Part shown: piece after piece, positions 33,336 to 39,279 of the stretch
Numbering within the stretch: position 1 is the first letter of the stretch
Layout of the letters: every line of letters begins with the position of its first letter
Assembly: GCA_027079305.1 (NCBI GenBank)
Contig: JALWVU010000068.1
Span: 1-39,279, forward strand
DNA from: Aquificaceae bacterium
GTDB lineage: Bacteria; Aquificota; Aquificia; Aquificales; Aquificaceae
DNA length: 39,279 nucleotides
Direction of reading: 5' to 3'
Made by a program: the position numbers and the translations under genes
The notes under the pieces: model-generated
Databases searched by the model: none
The model's input: the letters and a program-made list of their open reading frames with translations, nothing else
Told to the model about the DNA's origin: nothing

Positions 33336-33945
33336 ACAGCTCCCCCAGATGACAGGTTATGTTCAGCCTCTGGATCACGTTCCTCCCCTCCTCCATGAGA
33401 ACCACCGAGTAGGAGGCGTTGTCGCACCCGAAGCTCCAGAACTTGGAAAGATCCACCTCCAGAAGGGCGCAGTACATACACCTTATCGGGACCGTGTGGG
33501 AGACGACCGCCACCGTCTCATCATTGTGCTCTTCCTTGACGAAGTCTATAAAGTCCTTAACCCTCCTGTAAACCTCTTCCAGGCTCTCCCCCTTCTCGAA
33601 CCTGATCCTGTGGGGCTCTCTTATCCAGGTTTCGAACTCTTCGGGGAACTTCTCTTTTACCTCCTCCACCAGCATCCCCGACCACTTTCCGTGGTCTATC
33701 TCTATGACTCTCTTTTCCTCCTGAAGGGGAACGCCGAGCCTTTCGGAGATTATCTGAGCGGTCTGGTGGGTCCTCTTGAGGGGGGAGGTGTATATCTTCG
33801 AGATGTGCTCTTTAGAGAGCTCTCTCGCGAGAGCCTGGGCCTGTTTCCTCCCCCTCTCCGTCAGTTCTGGATCGAGGAGCCCCTGATAACGGCCCACCGT
33901 GTTCCACTCGCTCTCCGCGTGTCTGATTATTATGAGTTTGAGCAT
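33310..33945 (-). CDS. pspA: metal-independent phosphoserine phosphatase, histidine-phosphatase superfamily
   Basis: A 211-residue protein of the phosphoglycerate-mutase-like fold. The phosphohistidine motif is IIRHAESEWN (Arg8, His9), followed by GRYQGLLDPELTERG, YTSPLKRTHQTA, EIDHGKWSGMLVEEV and VVSHTVPIRCMYCALLEVDLSKFWSF. From memory it closely matches Hydrogenobacter thermophilus PspA, the unusual serine-biosynthesis phosphatase iPSP1, including the C-terminal CHLGE.YVEAHKA; an alignment is needed to confirm. Other readings are a phosphoglycerate mutase or CobC-like phosphatase. It heads the operon with the TPR, exbB, exbD and DUF218 genes. Confidence 0.85.
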   Translation of the reverse strand: MLKLIIIRHAESEWNTVGRYQGLLDPELTERGRKQAQALARELSKEHISKIYTSPLKRTHQTAQIISERLGVPLQEEKRVIEIDHGKWSGMLVEEVKEKFPEEFETWIREPHRIRFEKGESLEEVYRRVKDFIDFVKEEHNDETVAVVSHTVPIRCMYCALLEVDLSKFWSFGCDNASYSVVLMEEGRNVIQRLNITCHLGELYVEAHKAL

Positions 33946-33958
33946 TTGTGAGTTTGAT

Positions 33959-33964
33959 ATTTTA
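33959..33964 (-). promoter_or_regulatory. extended -10 box of pspA
   Basis: On the minus strand GTGTTAAAAT contains an extended -10 (TGTTAAAAT) ending 13 nt before the ATG at 33945. The interval CAAACTCACAA has no Shine-Dalgarno sequence, so the leader would be about 6 nt. Confidence 0.45.
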
Positions 33965-33985
33965 ACACAGGGGAGGTCTTTAAAC

Positions 33986-34011
33986 GGGCCAGGGATCAGG
34001 CCACCTGGCCC
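33986..34011 (-). terminator. hairpin terminator spanning the htpX stop codon
   Basis: GGGCCAGG (33986-33993) and CCTGGCCC (34004-34011) form a perfect 8-bp stem with a 10-nt loop that contains the htpX stop codon. On the minus strand a short GTTTAAAG follows. It lies between htpX and the pspA promoter and should insulate the two units, although the T-run is weak. Confidence 0.55.
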
Positions 34012-34862
34012 ATCCTCTTAGCTATCTCAACGAGCCTCGCTATCCTCTTCTCGGTGGAGGGGTGTGTGGAGAAGAGCTCCCAGAGGCCCTCCCCCTTGAG
34101 GGGGTTCTCTATGAAGAGGTGGGCCGTCCCTTCATTTACTCTTGCAGGGACCTGGGTAACGTAGTTGTGGATCTTCTCAAGGGCCCTCGCAAGAGCTAAG
34201 GGACATCCGCATATGTAGGCCCCCGTCTCGTCCGCCAGGTATTCCCTCGACCTGGATATGGCCATCTGGATTATGGCCGCTATTATGGGAGTGACGATTA
34301 TAAGGAGTATGCTTCCGACTATGGAGAGGGGGTTGCCCTCCTCCTCGTCCCTTCCCCATCCGAAGATCAGAGCCCACTGGAGCCAGTTAACTATCATCGA
34401 GATCGCACCCGCTATGGTGGCCGCTATGGAGGCTATCAGGACGTCCCTGTTCTTTATGTGGGCGATCTCGTGGGCAAGAACTCCTCTGAGCTCCTCCTCG
34501 TCGAGGATCTCAAGGATTCCCCTCGTTACCGCCACCACCGCATGCCCGGGCCCTCTTCCCGTGGCGAAGGCGTTGGGCTGTTCCATAGGAACGAGGTATA
34601 TCTTGGGCTTGGGAATCTGGGCCCTCCTTGCGAGGTCCTCGACCATCTTATGGAGCCATGGGGCCTCCTCGTAGCTTATCTCTTTAGCTCCATACATGGA
34701 GAGAACTATCTTGTCCGAGAACCAGTAGGAGAGGAAGTTCATAATCGCTGCTATTATGAAGGCTATGAGCATCCCCGTCTTTCCGGCTATCGCGTTACCC
34801 AAGAACAGAAGCAGTCCCGTGAGCAGTCCTAAGAGCAGAGCGGTCCTTATCATGTATCCCAT
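33996..34862 (-). CDS. htpX: HtpX-family membrane metalloprotease
   Basis: A zinc protease of the inner membrane involved in membrane-protein quality control (M48 family). The 288 residues have two N-terminal transmembrane helices (about 7-25 and 29-47) and the zinc motif HEIAH (His131, Glu132, His135). Two more hydrophobic helices (about 143-165 and 178-200) come next, then the downstream ligand region SREYLADETGA (Glu). All catalytic residues are present. GGAGGAAAGAAGC precedes the ATG. It is divergent from phoH. Confidence 0.94.
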   Translation of the reverse strand: MGYMIRTALLLGLLTGLLLFLGNAIAGKTGMLIAFIIAAIMNFLSYWFSDKIVLSMYGAKEISYEEAPWLHKMVEDLARRAQIPKPKIYLVPMEQPNAFATGRGPGHAVVAVTRGILEILDEEELRGVLAHEIAHIKNRDVLIASIAATIAGAISMIVNWLQWALIFGWGRDEEEGNPLSIVGSILLIIVTPIIAAIIQMAISRSREYLADETGAYICGCPLALARALEKIHNYVTQVPARVNEGTAHLFIENPLKGEGLWELFSTHPSTEKRIARLVEIAKRMGQVA

Positions 34863-34941
34863 GCTTCTTTCCTCCTCGGAGGTTGTAATCCTTTCTCCGG
34901 GATTTTATATTTATCAGAGCGACCGATAAAGTCAAGAGGGA

Positions 34942-35982
34942 ATGATAGGAGACGGAACCACCTTAGAGGAGAGGGTAGACCTCGGGAGATACGACGAGAG
35001 GTTCTACGCCATAGTAGGAAGGGGCGACGAGAATATCAAATACTTTTCCAAGGTCTTCGACGTTCGCATAGTTCCCCGGGGAACGGAGCTCATAATCAAG
35101 GGAGAGGACGAGAAGGTAAGGAAGTTCCTGTCCTTTTTAAGAGCGGTAATGTCCAGACTGGAGAGGGAAAGGCTCACCGCAAAGGAGGTTAGAGAATACG
35201 CCAAGGACTTCCTCCAGAAGACCGAAGGCCCCGAAAGTGCTCCAGAAGAGGAAGAGGTCATCCTCGTAACCCACAGGAGGAAAGCCATAGTTCCCAAGAC
35301 TCCAACCCAGAGGAGGTATATCGAAGCCATAAAGAGGAACGACGTGGTCTTCGGTGTTGGGCCCGCGGGAACAGGGAAGACGTACCTCGCTATGGCGATG
35401 GCTCTGGCGCACCTGAAAGAGCAGAAGGTGAACAAGATAATCCTCACGAGGCCCGCGGTGGAGGCTGGTGAGAAGCTGGGCTTTCTACCGGGAACGATAG
35501 CTGAGAAGGTGGACCCCTATCTGAGACCCCTCTACGACGCCCTCTACGACATGATCGACTACGACAAGGCCACCTACATGCTCGAGAGGAACATCATAGA
35601 GATAGCACCACTCGCCTTCATGAGGGGAAGGACCCTCAACGACGCCTTCATAATCCTCGACGAGGCCCAGAACGCCACGAAGGAGCAGATGAAGATGTTC
35701 TTAACCCGTATAGGCTTCGGCTCCAAGGTGGTCATCACGGGGGACATAACCCAGATAGACCTCCCCAAGAAGGAGCACTCGGGACTCGTGGAGGCTCTGA
35801 GAGTCCTCAAGGGCATACCAGGGATAGACTTCGTCTGGTTCTCCCAGGACGATGTTGTGAGACACCCCATAGTGGCTAGGATAATAGAGGCTTACGAGGC
35901 CCATGAACGAGGTTCAGATAAAGCTGAAGAGAAGGAAGCTTCCGAGGACCTGGATAGAGGAGAGGGCGAAGAGGATACTTGA
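34942..35982 (+). CDS. phoH: PhoH-family ATPase
   Basis: A cytoplasmic P-loop NTPase of 346 residues, the PhoH/YbeZ type that pairs with YbeY in RNA metabolism. The N-terminal KH-like segment (about 25-75) is followed by the ATPase: Walker A GPAGTGKTY (near 140), Walker B FIILDEAQN and a VITGDITQIDLP motif. The acidic C-terminal tail (EEKEASEDLDRGEGEEDT) is encoded across the start of ybeY, an 80-nt overlap. AAGAGGGA directly abuts the ATG. Confidence 0.93.
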   Translation: MIGDGTTLEERVDLGRYDERFYAIVGRGDENIKYFSKVFDVRIVPRGTELIIKGEDEKVRKFLSFLRAVMSRLERERLTAKEVREYAKDFLQKTEGPESAPEEEEVILVTHRRKAIVPKTPTQRRYIEAIKRNDVVFGVGPAGTGKTYLAMAMALAHLKEQKVNKIILTRPAVEAGEKLGFLPGTIAEKVDPYLRPLYDALYDMIDYDKATYMLERNIIEIAPLAFMRGRTLNDAFIILDEAQNATKEQMKMFLTRIGFGSKVVITGDITQIDLPKKEHSGLVEALRVLKGIPGIDFVWFSQDDVVRHPIVARIIEAYEAHERGSDKAEEKEASEDLDRGEGEEDT

Positions 35983-36331
35983 GATCCTCGGGATCAAGAA
36001 CTCGGAGCTCAGCGTCCTGATAACCGGCGACGAAGAGATAAGGGAGCTGAACAGAACCTACAGAGGAAAAGACAGGCCCACAGACGTTCTCTCCTTCCCC
36101 ATGGGGGATAGGATAGACGGGAAGCTCATCCTCGGGGACGTGGTGATCTCACTCGACACGGCCCAAAGGCAGGCCAAGGAGCTCGGCCACAGCCTGGAGG
36201 AGGAGGTCGAGAGGCTCCTCGTCCACGGGATACTTCACCTTCTGGGATACGACCACGAGCTTGGAGGAGAGGAGGAGAGGAAGTTCAGGAAGCTGGAGGA
36301 TGGGACCCTTGCTCGGCTCAGAGGAGGCTAA
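35903..36331 (+). CDS. ybeY: YbeY endoribonuclease / rRNA maturation factor
   Basis: A zinc-dependent protein for 16S rRNA 3'-end processing and ribosome quality control. The 142 residues show GKDRPTDVLSFPM and the metal motif H-x3-H-x5-H: His108, His112, His118 in LLVHGILHLLGYDHE. Length is close to normal, and the N-terminal strand (VQIKLKRRKL) is present, which supports the ATG at 35903 despite the 80-nt overlap with phoH. phoH-ybeY adjacency is conserved in many bacteria. Confidence 0.95.
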   Translation: MNEVQIKLKRRKLPRTWIEERAKRILEILGIKNSELSVLITGDEEIRELNRTYRGKDRPTDVLSFPMGDRIDGKLILGDVVISLDTAQRQAKELGHSLEEEVERLLVHGILHLLGYDHELGGEEERKFRKLEDGTLARLRGG

Positions 36332-36911
36332 AGAGCTCATTAGAATAGGAAGGCTCGCTGTCCTGAGTGCCTTGGAAGGTAAGGAGTTCGATGTTCCCCA
36401 AGAGTTAAAGGATAGGTTCGGAGAAAAGAGAGGTGTATTTACCACACTGCTGACACATCCCGAGAAGGAACTTAGAGGATGCGTGGGCGTCCCCCAGCCC
36501 GTGTACCCCCTCTGGAAGGCGGTGGTCCACTCTTCGCTCAGCGCCGCCTTCAGGGATCCCAGGTTCCCCCCGCTTGAACGGGAAGAGCTGGACAGGATCA
36601 CATGGGAGCTTTCCCTGCTCACTGATCTTGAGGAGATATCTAAGGAGGATCTCCCGGAAGGTGTTAGGGTTGGTATAGACGGCCTCGTGGTAGAGAAGGG
36701 AGGTTCAAAGGGCCTCCTCCTACCTCAGGTGGCTCCCAGATACGGGTGGAGCCCTAAGGAGTTTTTGGAGTTCACCTGCCTCAAGGCGGGTCTTTCTAAA
36801 GACTGCTGGAAAGATAAAGGTGTTAAAGTATACAGGTTCCAGAGTGAGATCTTCGAGGAGGTGGAGCCCTGGGGAGAGGTGAAGAGGGTAGAGAGCTTGA
36901 GGTGCGGATAG
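36300..36911 (+). CDS. AMMECR1-domain protein
   Basis: A single-domain protein of 203 residues from the ATG at 36300; a TTG at 36261 would add 13 residues of low-complexity Arg/Ser sequence and is less likely. The hallmark is [15 protein letters not shown], followed by [36 protein letters not shown] and the C-terminal [22 protein letters not shown]1 proteins often travel with Memo-type and AmmeMemoRadiSam genes, which are absent here. The biochemical role is unknown. It overlaps ybeY by 32 nt and the endonuclease V gene by 10 nt. Confidence 0.92.
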   Translation: MGPLLGSEEAKELIRIGRLAVLSALEGKEFDVPQELKDRFGEKRGVFTTLLTHPEKELRGCVGVPQPVYPLWKAVVHSSLSAAFRDPRFPPLEREELDRITWELSLLTDLEEISKEDLPEGVRVGIDGLVVEKGGSKGLLLPQVAPRYGWSPKEFLEFTCLKAGLSKDCWKDKGVKVYRFQSEIFEEVEPWGEVKRVESLRCG

Positions 36912-37561
36912 AGGATCTAAAGAGGATTCAGATAGAGTGCTCGAAGAAGGTGATTCAGAGGGACGACTTTGAAAAGATAGAGACAATCGGGGGCATGGAC
37001 CTGACCTTCGAGAAGATAGACGAAAACCCCACCCGCGCCTGGGCGAGCCTGGTGGTTATTGAACTCAAGACATTGAGACCCGTCTACAACCTGGTGGTGG
37101 AGGACGAGGTGAGCTTTCCCTACATACCTACCTTCTTGGCCTTCAGGGAAATGCCCCTCCTACTGAAGCTCTACGAGAAGGCCTCGGTCAAGCCAGACAT
37201 CTACTTCATCGACGGCCAGGGCGTGGCCCACCCGAGGGGATGCGGTATAGCCTCCCACTTCGGGGTGGAGACGGGAGAGGTGAGCGTAGGCGTGGCCAAG
37301 ACCAAACTCTTCGGTCACTACAGGGAGCCAGAAAGAAAGAGAGGAAGCTTTACATACCTAAGATACAGGGAGCGTATAATAGGGGCGGTGGTGAGGACGA
37401 AGGACAACACCCAGCCCGTCTTCGTGTCCGTGGGACACAGGATAAGCCTGAAGACCGCCGTGGAGCTCGTTTTGAAAACATCAAAGTTCAGGATACCTGA
37501 ACCCACCAGACTGGCCCATAATCTTCTTCAGAAGGTCAGAAGGGAGAGCCTTTTTGGATGA
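36902..37561 (+). CDS. nfi: endonuclease V (deoxyinosine 3' endonuclease)
   Basis: Repairs deaminated adenine (hypoxanthine) by nicking one base 3' of it, a lesion favoured by heat. The 219 residues show the catalytic residues Asp33 (GGMDLTF), Glu83 (FREMP) and Asp104 ([11 protein letters not shown]), the wedge motif PYIPTFL (73-79, Thr where E. coli has Gly), and GVAKTKLFG. The start is GTG at 36902 within the AMMECR1 gene. It is the last of four overlapping genes. Confidence 0.94.
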   Translation: MRIEDLKRIQIECSKKVIQRDDFEKIETIGGMDLTFEKIDENPTRAWASLVVIELKTLRPVYNLVVEDEVSFPYIPTFLAFREMPLLLKLYEKASVKPDIYFIDGQGVAHPRGCGIASHFGVETGEVSVGVAKTKLFGHYREPERKRGSFTYLRYRERIIGAVVRTKDNTQPVFVSVGHRISLKTAVELVLKTSKFRIPEPTRLAHNLLQKVRRESLFG

Positions 37562-37579
37562 AAGTTAAGAAATTAAGAA

Positions 37580-37604
37580 TATATTTATATTCTGATAGGA
37601 GGTG
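37580..37604 (+). promoter_or_regulatory. promoter and ribosome site of the PDO gene
   Basis: An AT-rich stretch gives -10 candidates TATATT (37580-37585) and TATATT (37586-37591). A strong AGGAGGT then precedes the ATG at 37610. The sequence TCTGATAGGAGGT is shared exactly with the soxB leader (14178-14190). No clear -35 is seen. Confidence 0.45.
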
Positions 37605-37609
37605 TAAGG

Positions 37610-38293
37610 ATGCTTTTAGGTTTGGACGTTAGAAGTCAGATAAAGGACATATTCGAAAAGGAGTTTAAGGAACCCGTTACCGTTAAGCTCTTCTCTCAGG
37701 CCATAGGTTGTGAAAGCTGTCAAACCGCGGAGGAGCTTTTGAAGGAGCTCGTAGAGGTCGTCGGTGAGGACAGGCTGAAGTATGAACTCCACACGCCAGT
37801 TCTCGAGAAGGATATAGCTGAGAAATACGGTGTGGACAGGATACCCACCATAGTCATAGAGGGAGACAGGGACTACGGGATAAGGTATGTAGGCCTTCCT
37901 GCAGGGCTCGAGTTCAGCACCCTCATACAGGGGATACTCCAGGTCTCCAAGAGGAAGCCGAACCTCTCCGATAAGACCGTCGAGCTCCTTAAAGACATAG
38001 ACATTCCCATAGAGCTGATGGTCTTCGTTACCACTTCCTGCGGATACTGCCCCTCCGCCGCGGTCATGGCATACAACTTCGCCCTGGCGAGCGACTACAT
38101 AACCGCGAAGGTTATAGACGCCTCTGAGAACCCCGATCTGGCGGAGAGGTTCCAGGTGGTGGGAGTCCCCAAGATAGTGATAAACGAGGGCCTTGCGGAG
38201 TTCGTGGGAGCCCAGCCCGAGAACGCCTTCCTCGGCTACGTGATGGCGGTTTACGAAAAGCTCAAGAAGGAAAGGGCCGGTGATAGAGCTTGA
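37610..38293 (+). CDS. two-domain protein disulfide oxidoreductase (PDO)
   Basis: A 227-residue glutaredoxin/thioredoxin-like protein with two fused thioredoxin folds, a form typical of hyperthermophiles where cytoplasmic proteins carry disulfides. Redox motifs are Cys34-Glu-Ser-Cys37 in the N-terminal unit and Cys144-Gly-Tyr-Cys147 in the C-terminal unit, with cis-Pro loops RIPT and GVPK. There is no signal peptide, so it is cytoplasmic. Its 3' end overlaps the reductase gene by 14 nt, which suggests the reductase as its electron donor. Confidence 0.93.
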   Translation: MLLGLDVRSQIKDIFEKEFKEPVTVKLFSQAIGCESCQTAEELLKELVEVVGEDRLKYELHTPVLEKDIAEKYGVDRIPTIVIEGDRDYGIRYVGLPAGLEFSTLIQGILQVSKRKPNLSDKTVELLKDIDIPIELMVFVTTSCGYCPSAAVMAYNFALASDYITAKVIDASENPDLAERFQVVGVPKIVINEGLAEFVGAQPENAFLGYVMAVYEKLKKERAGDRA

Positions 38294-39020
38294 AAAGAAG
38301 CCCCTGATAGAGTTCACCGCTCCCGTAGTTGAGGTAAGGGAGGAGACTCCGACCACGAAGACGCTGGTCTTTGACATATCGGGGATAGATTTTGACTTCT
38401 ACCCGGGCCAGTATGTAATGCTCCAGGTCCCCTACCCTCCCACGGGGGAGGAACTAAGGCGCGCCTACTCCATAGCTTCCAGCCCCCTTCAGAAGGACAG
38501 GCTCGAGCTTACCGTGAAGAGAAAGGAAGGGGGCAAGGCCTCCGTGATACTCACCACCCAGGTGAGGGAGGGAGACAGGTTCTTCATAAAGGGTCCCTAC
38601 GGGAAGTTCTTCTGGACAGAAGGGATGTCCGACAGGCTCGTCCTCATAGGTGCGGGGAGCGGTGTGGTCCCCCTCATGTCCATACTCAGATACATAAGGG
38701 ATAAAGGTCTTGAGAAAGTTAAAGCGACTTTGCTCGTCTCATACAAGTCCCACGAGGAGATAATCTACAGGAAAGAACTCGAAGAGCTCTCCCGTCTTCC
38801 CAATATAAAGGTAAGGATAACCCTGACGAGGGAACAACCACCTGAGTGGAAGGGCCTGAGGGGAAGGATAGACAGGGAGAAGATACTCAGGGAGGTTGAG
38901 GACCTGAACTCGAGCCTCTACTACCTCTGCGGGCCTCCCAAGTTTGTAGACGATATGAAGGGTATACTTCTCAATCTGGGTGTGGATAGAAATCAGATAA
39001 AGACCGAAAGATACGATTAA
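38280..39020 (+). CDS. FAD/NAD(P)-binding ferredoxin-reductase-type oxidoreductase
   Basis: A 246-residue flavoprotein reductase without a 2Fe-2S domain. The FAD-binding barrel (about 10-105) has PGQYVMLQV and RAYSIASSP. The NAD(P) domain (about 110-246) has LIGAGSGVVPLMSILRY and YYLCGPPKFVDDM, and the protein ends in an aromatic-containing ERYD. The start is GTG at 38280 inside the PDO gene. The partner is unknown; the PDO protein or a ferredoxin are candidates. The TAA at 39018-39020 shares TTAA with the stop of the convergent gene. Confidence 0.9.
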   Translation: MIELEKKPLIEFTAPVVEVREETPTTKTLVFDISGIDFDFYPGQYVMLQVPYPPTGEELRRAYSIASSPLQKDRLELTVKRKEGGKASVILTTQVREGDRFFIKGPYGKFFWTEGMSDRLVLIGAGSGVVPLMSILRYIRDKGLEKVKATLLVSYKSHEEIIYRKELEELSRLPNIKVRITLTREQPPEWKGLRGRIDREKILREVEDLNSSLYYLCGPPKFVDDMKGILLNLGVDRNQIKTERYD

Positions 39021-39279
39021 GAGATCTCCTCCAAGAGCTCCAGGTTTCTCAAGGCTCTGAGGGTTGATCCTTCCCGCCTTCTTCCGGAGAGGAAGTCGCT
39101 TACCATTTCCCTGAGTTTGTCTCCTTCTTTCTTTCTTTTCACCTTCCCGTTTATGGCGATCTCCTCTTTCAGAAAATCCATCAGGATCTCCCCCTCCGAA
39201 GTTTTGAGAAGCCATCTCCTCACCACATCCCCTTTATACTCCCAGGCCACCCTCAGCCTGAAGGGAACCCCTCCCGCCC
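39017..39279 (-). CDS. gene truncated by the right edge, unknown function
   Basis: The frame stays open from the stop at 39017 to the window end, beyond a GTG at 39250. The codons upstream of that GTG also read like protein (GGVPFRLR before VAWEYKGDVVRRWLL), so the true start probably lies outside the window. The visible 87 residues are helical and charged, ending ALRNLELLEEIS. No family is recognised. It is convergent with the reductase gene; the stops overlap in the palindrome TTAA (39017-39020). Confidence 0.6.
   Translation of the reverse strand, partial: AGGVPFRLRVAWEYKGDVVRRWLLKTSEGEILMDFLKEEIAINGKVKRKKEGDKLREMVSDFLSGRRREGSTLRALRNLELLEEIS

Noticed and set aside
34874-34885. CCTCCTCGGAGG upstream of htpX as a regulatory hairpin hiding its ribosome site
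   Set aside because: The stem is only 4 bp with a 4-nt loop (or 5 bp with a 2-nt loop), too weak to support at high temperature.
36261-36299. TTG at 36261 as the start of the AMMECR1 gene
   Set aside because: The extra 13 residues are Arg/Ser-rich and simply read the ybeY coding sequence in another frame; family similarity begins after 36300.
1-39279. CRISPR array, tRNA, rRNA, insertion sequence or prophage
   Set aside because: No spaced repeat series, no cloverleaf-like or rRNA sequence, no transposase, integrase or capsid motif was seen; intergenic gaps are nearly all under 120 nt.

Overview
The window reads as chromosomal DNA from a thermophilic, sulfur-oxidising bacterium, most likely of the family Aquificaceae (Aquifex, Hydrogenobacter, Hydrogenivirga, Thermocrinis). 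The signs are Lys/Glu-rich proteins with many AGG/AGA (Arg) and ATA (Ile) codons, a two-domain protein disulfide oxidoreductase typical of thermophiles, a Sox thiosulfate-oxidation cluster without soxCD, and a histidine-phosphatase protein that matches, from memory, the metal-independent phosphoserine phosphatase PspA of Hydrogenobacter thermophilus. Genes are packed tightly: 4-nt ATGA overlaps are common, and there are no rRNA or tRNA genes, no CRISPR array and no insertion sequence.

Layout. 1-1650: an AT-richer stretch with a secreted Tyr/Cys-rich protein of unknown function, a 17-bp tandem duplication and a possible truncated gene at the left edge. 1657-2859 (-): a small coiled-coil protein and a COG2187-type kinase. 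2934-5917: infB and queE. 5976-7588: a LysR regulator and a HAD phosphatase, whose 3' end overlaps a convergent Trm112-like gene paired with an unknown gene. 8155-9382: acylphosphatase and a LysM/degenerate-M23 envelope protein. 9416-11288: rplM-rpsI-argC. 11398-17864: the sox cluster (thioredoxin-like, soxY, soxZ, soxA, soxX, soxB, two DUF302 proteins, an MBL-fold hydrolase). 17901-21610 (-): a seven-repeat SBBP propeller protein with a C-terminal sorting-like tail, an unknown membrane protein and CorA. 21688-29040: glmU, hemC, a HerA/DUF87-type ATPase, an AmiC-type amidase, an M20 deacylase and proB. 29034-33945 (-): the pspA - TPR protein - exbB - exbD - DUF218 operon. 33996-34862 (-): htpX. 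34942-37561: phoH, ybeY, AMMECR1 and endonuclease V, all overlapping. 37610-39020: PDO and an FAD/NAD(P) reductase. A gene cut off by the right edge follows on the minus strand.

How the genes work together. The Sox proteins form a periplasmic thiosulfate-oxidation pathway: SoxYZ carries the sulfur, SoxAX attaches thiosulfate and SoxB releases sulfate. Without SoxCD, the sulfane sulfur must be handled elsewhere. A degenerate (non-catalytic) LytM protein and an amidase with intact catalytic residues, 16 kb apart, suggest an NlpD/AmiC-like division pair. PDO and the adjoining reductase overlap and may form a disulfide-reducing pair.

The most striking unlisted pattern is in the promoters. At about eight genes a sigma70-type -10 hexamer lies 6-13 nt before the start codon, and no Shine-Dalgarno sequence is usefully placed. 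This predicts leaderless or near-leaderless mRNAs, alongside other genes that carry textbook AGGAGG sites.
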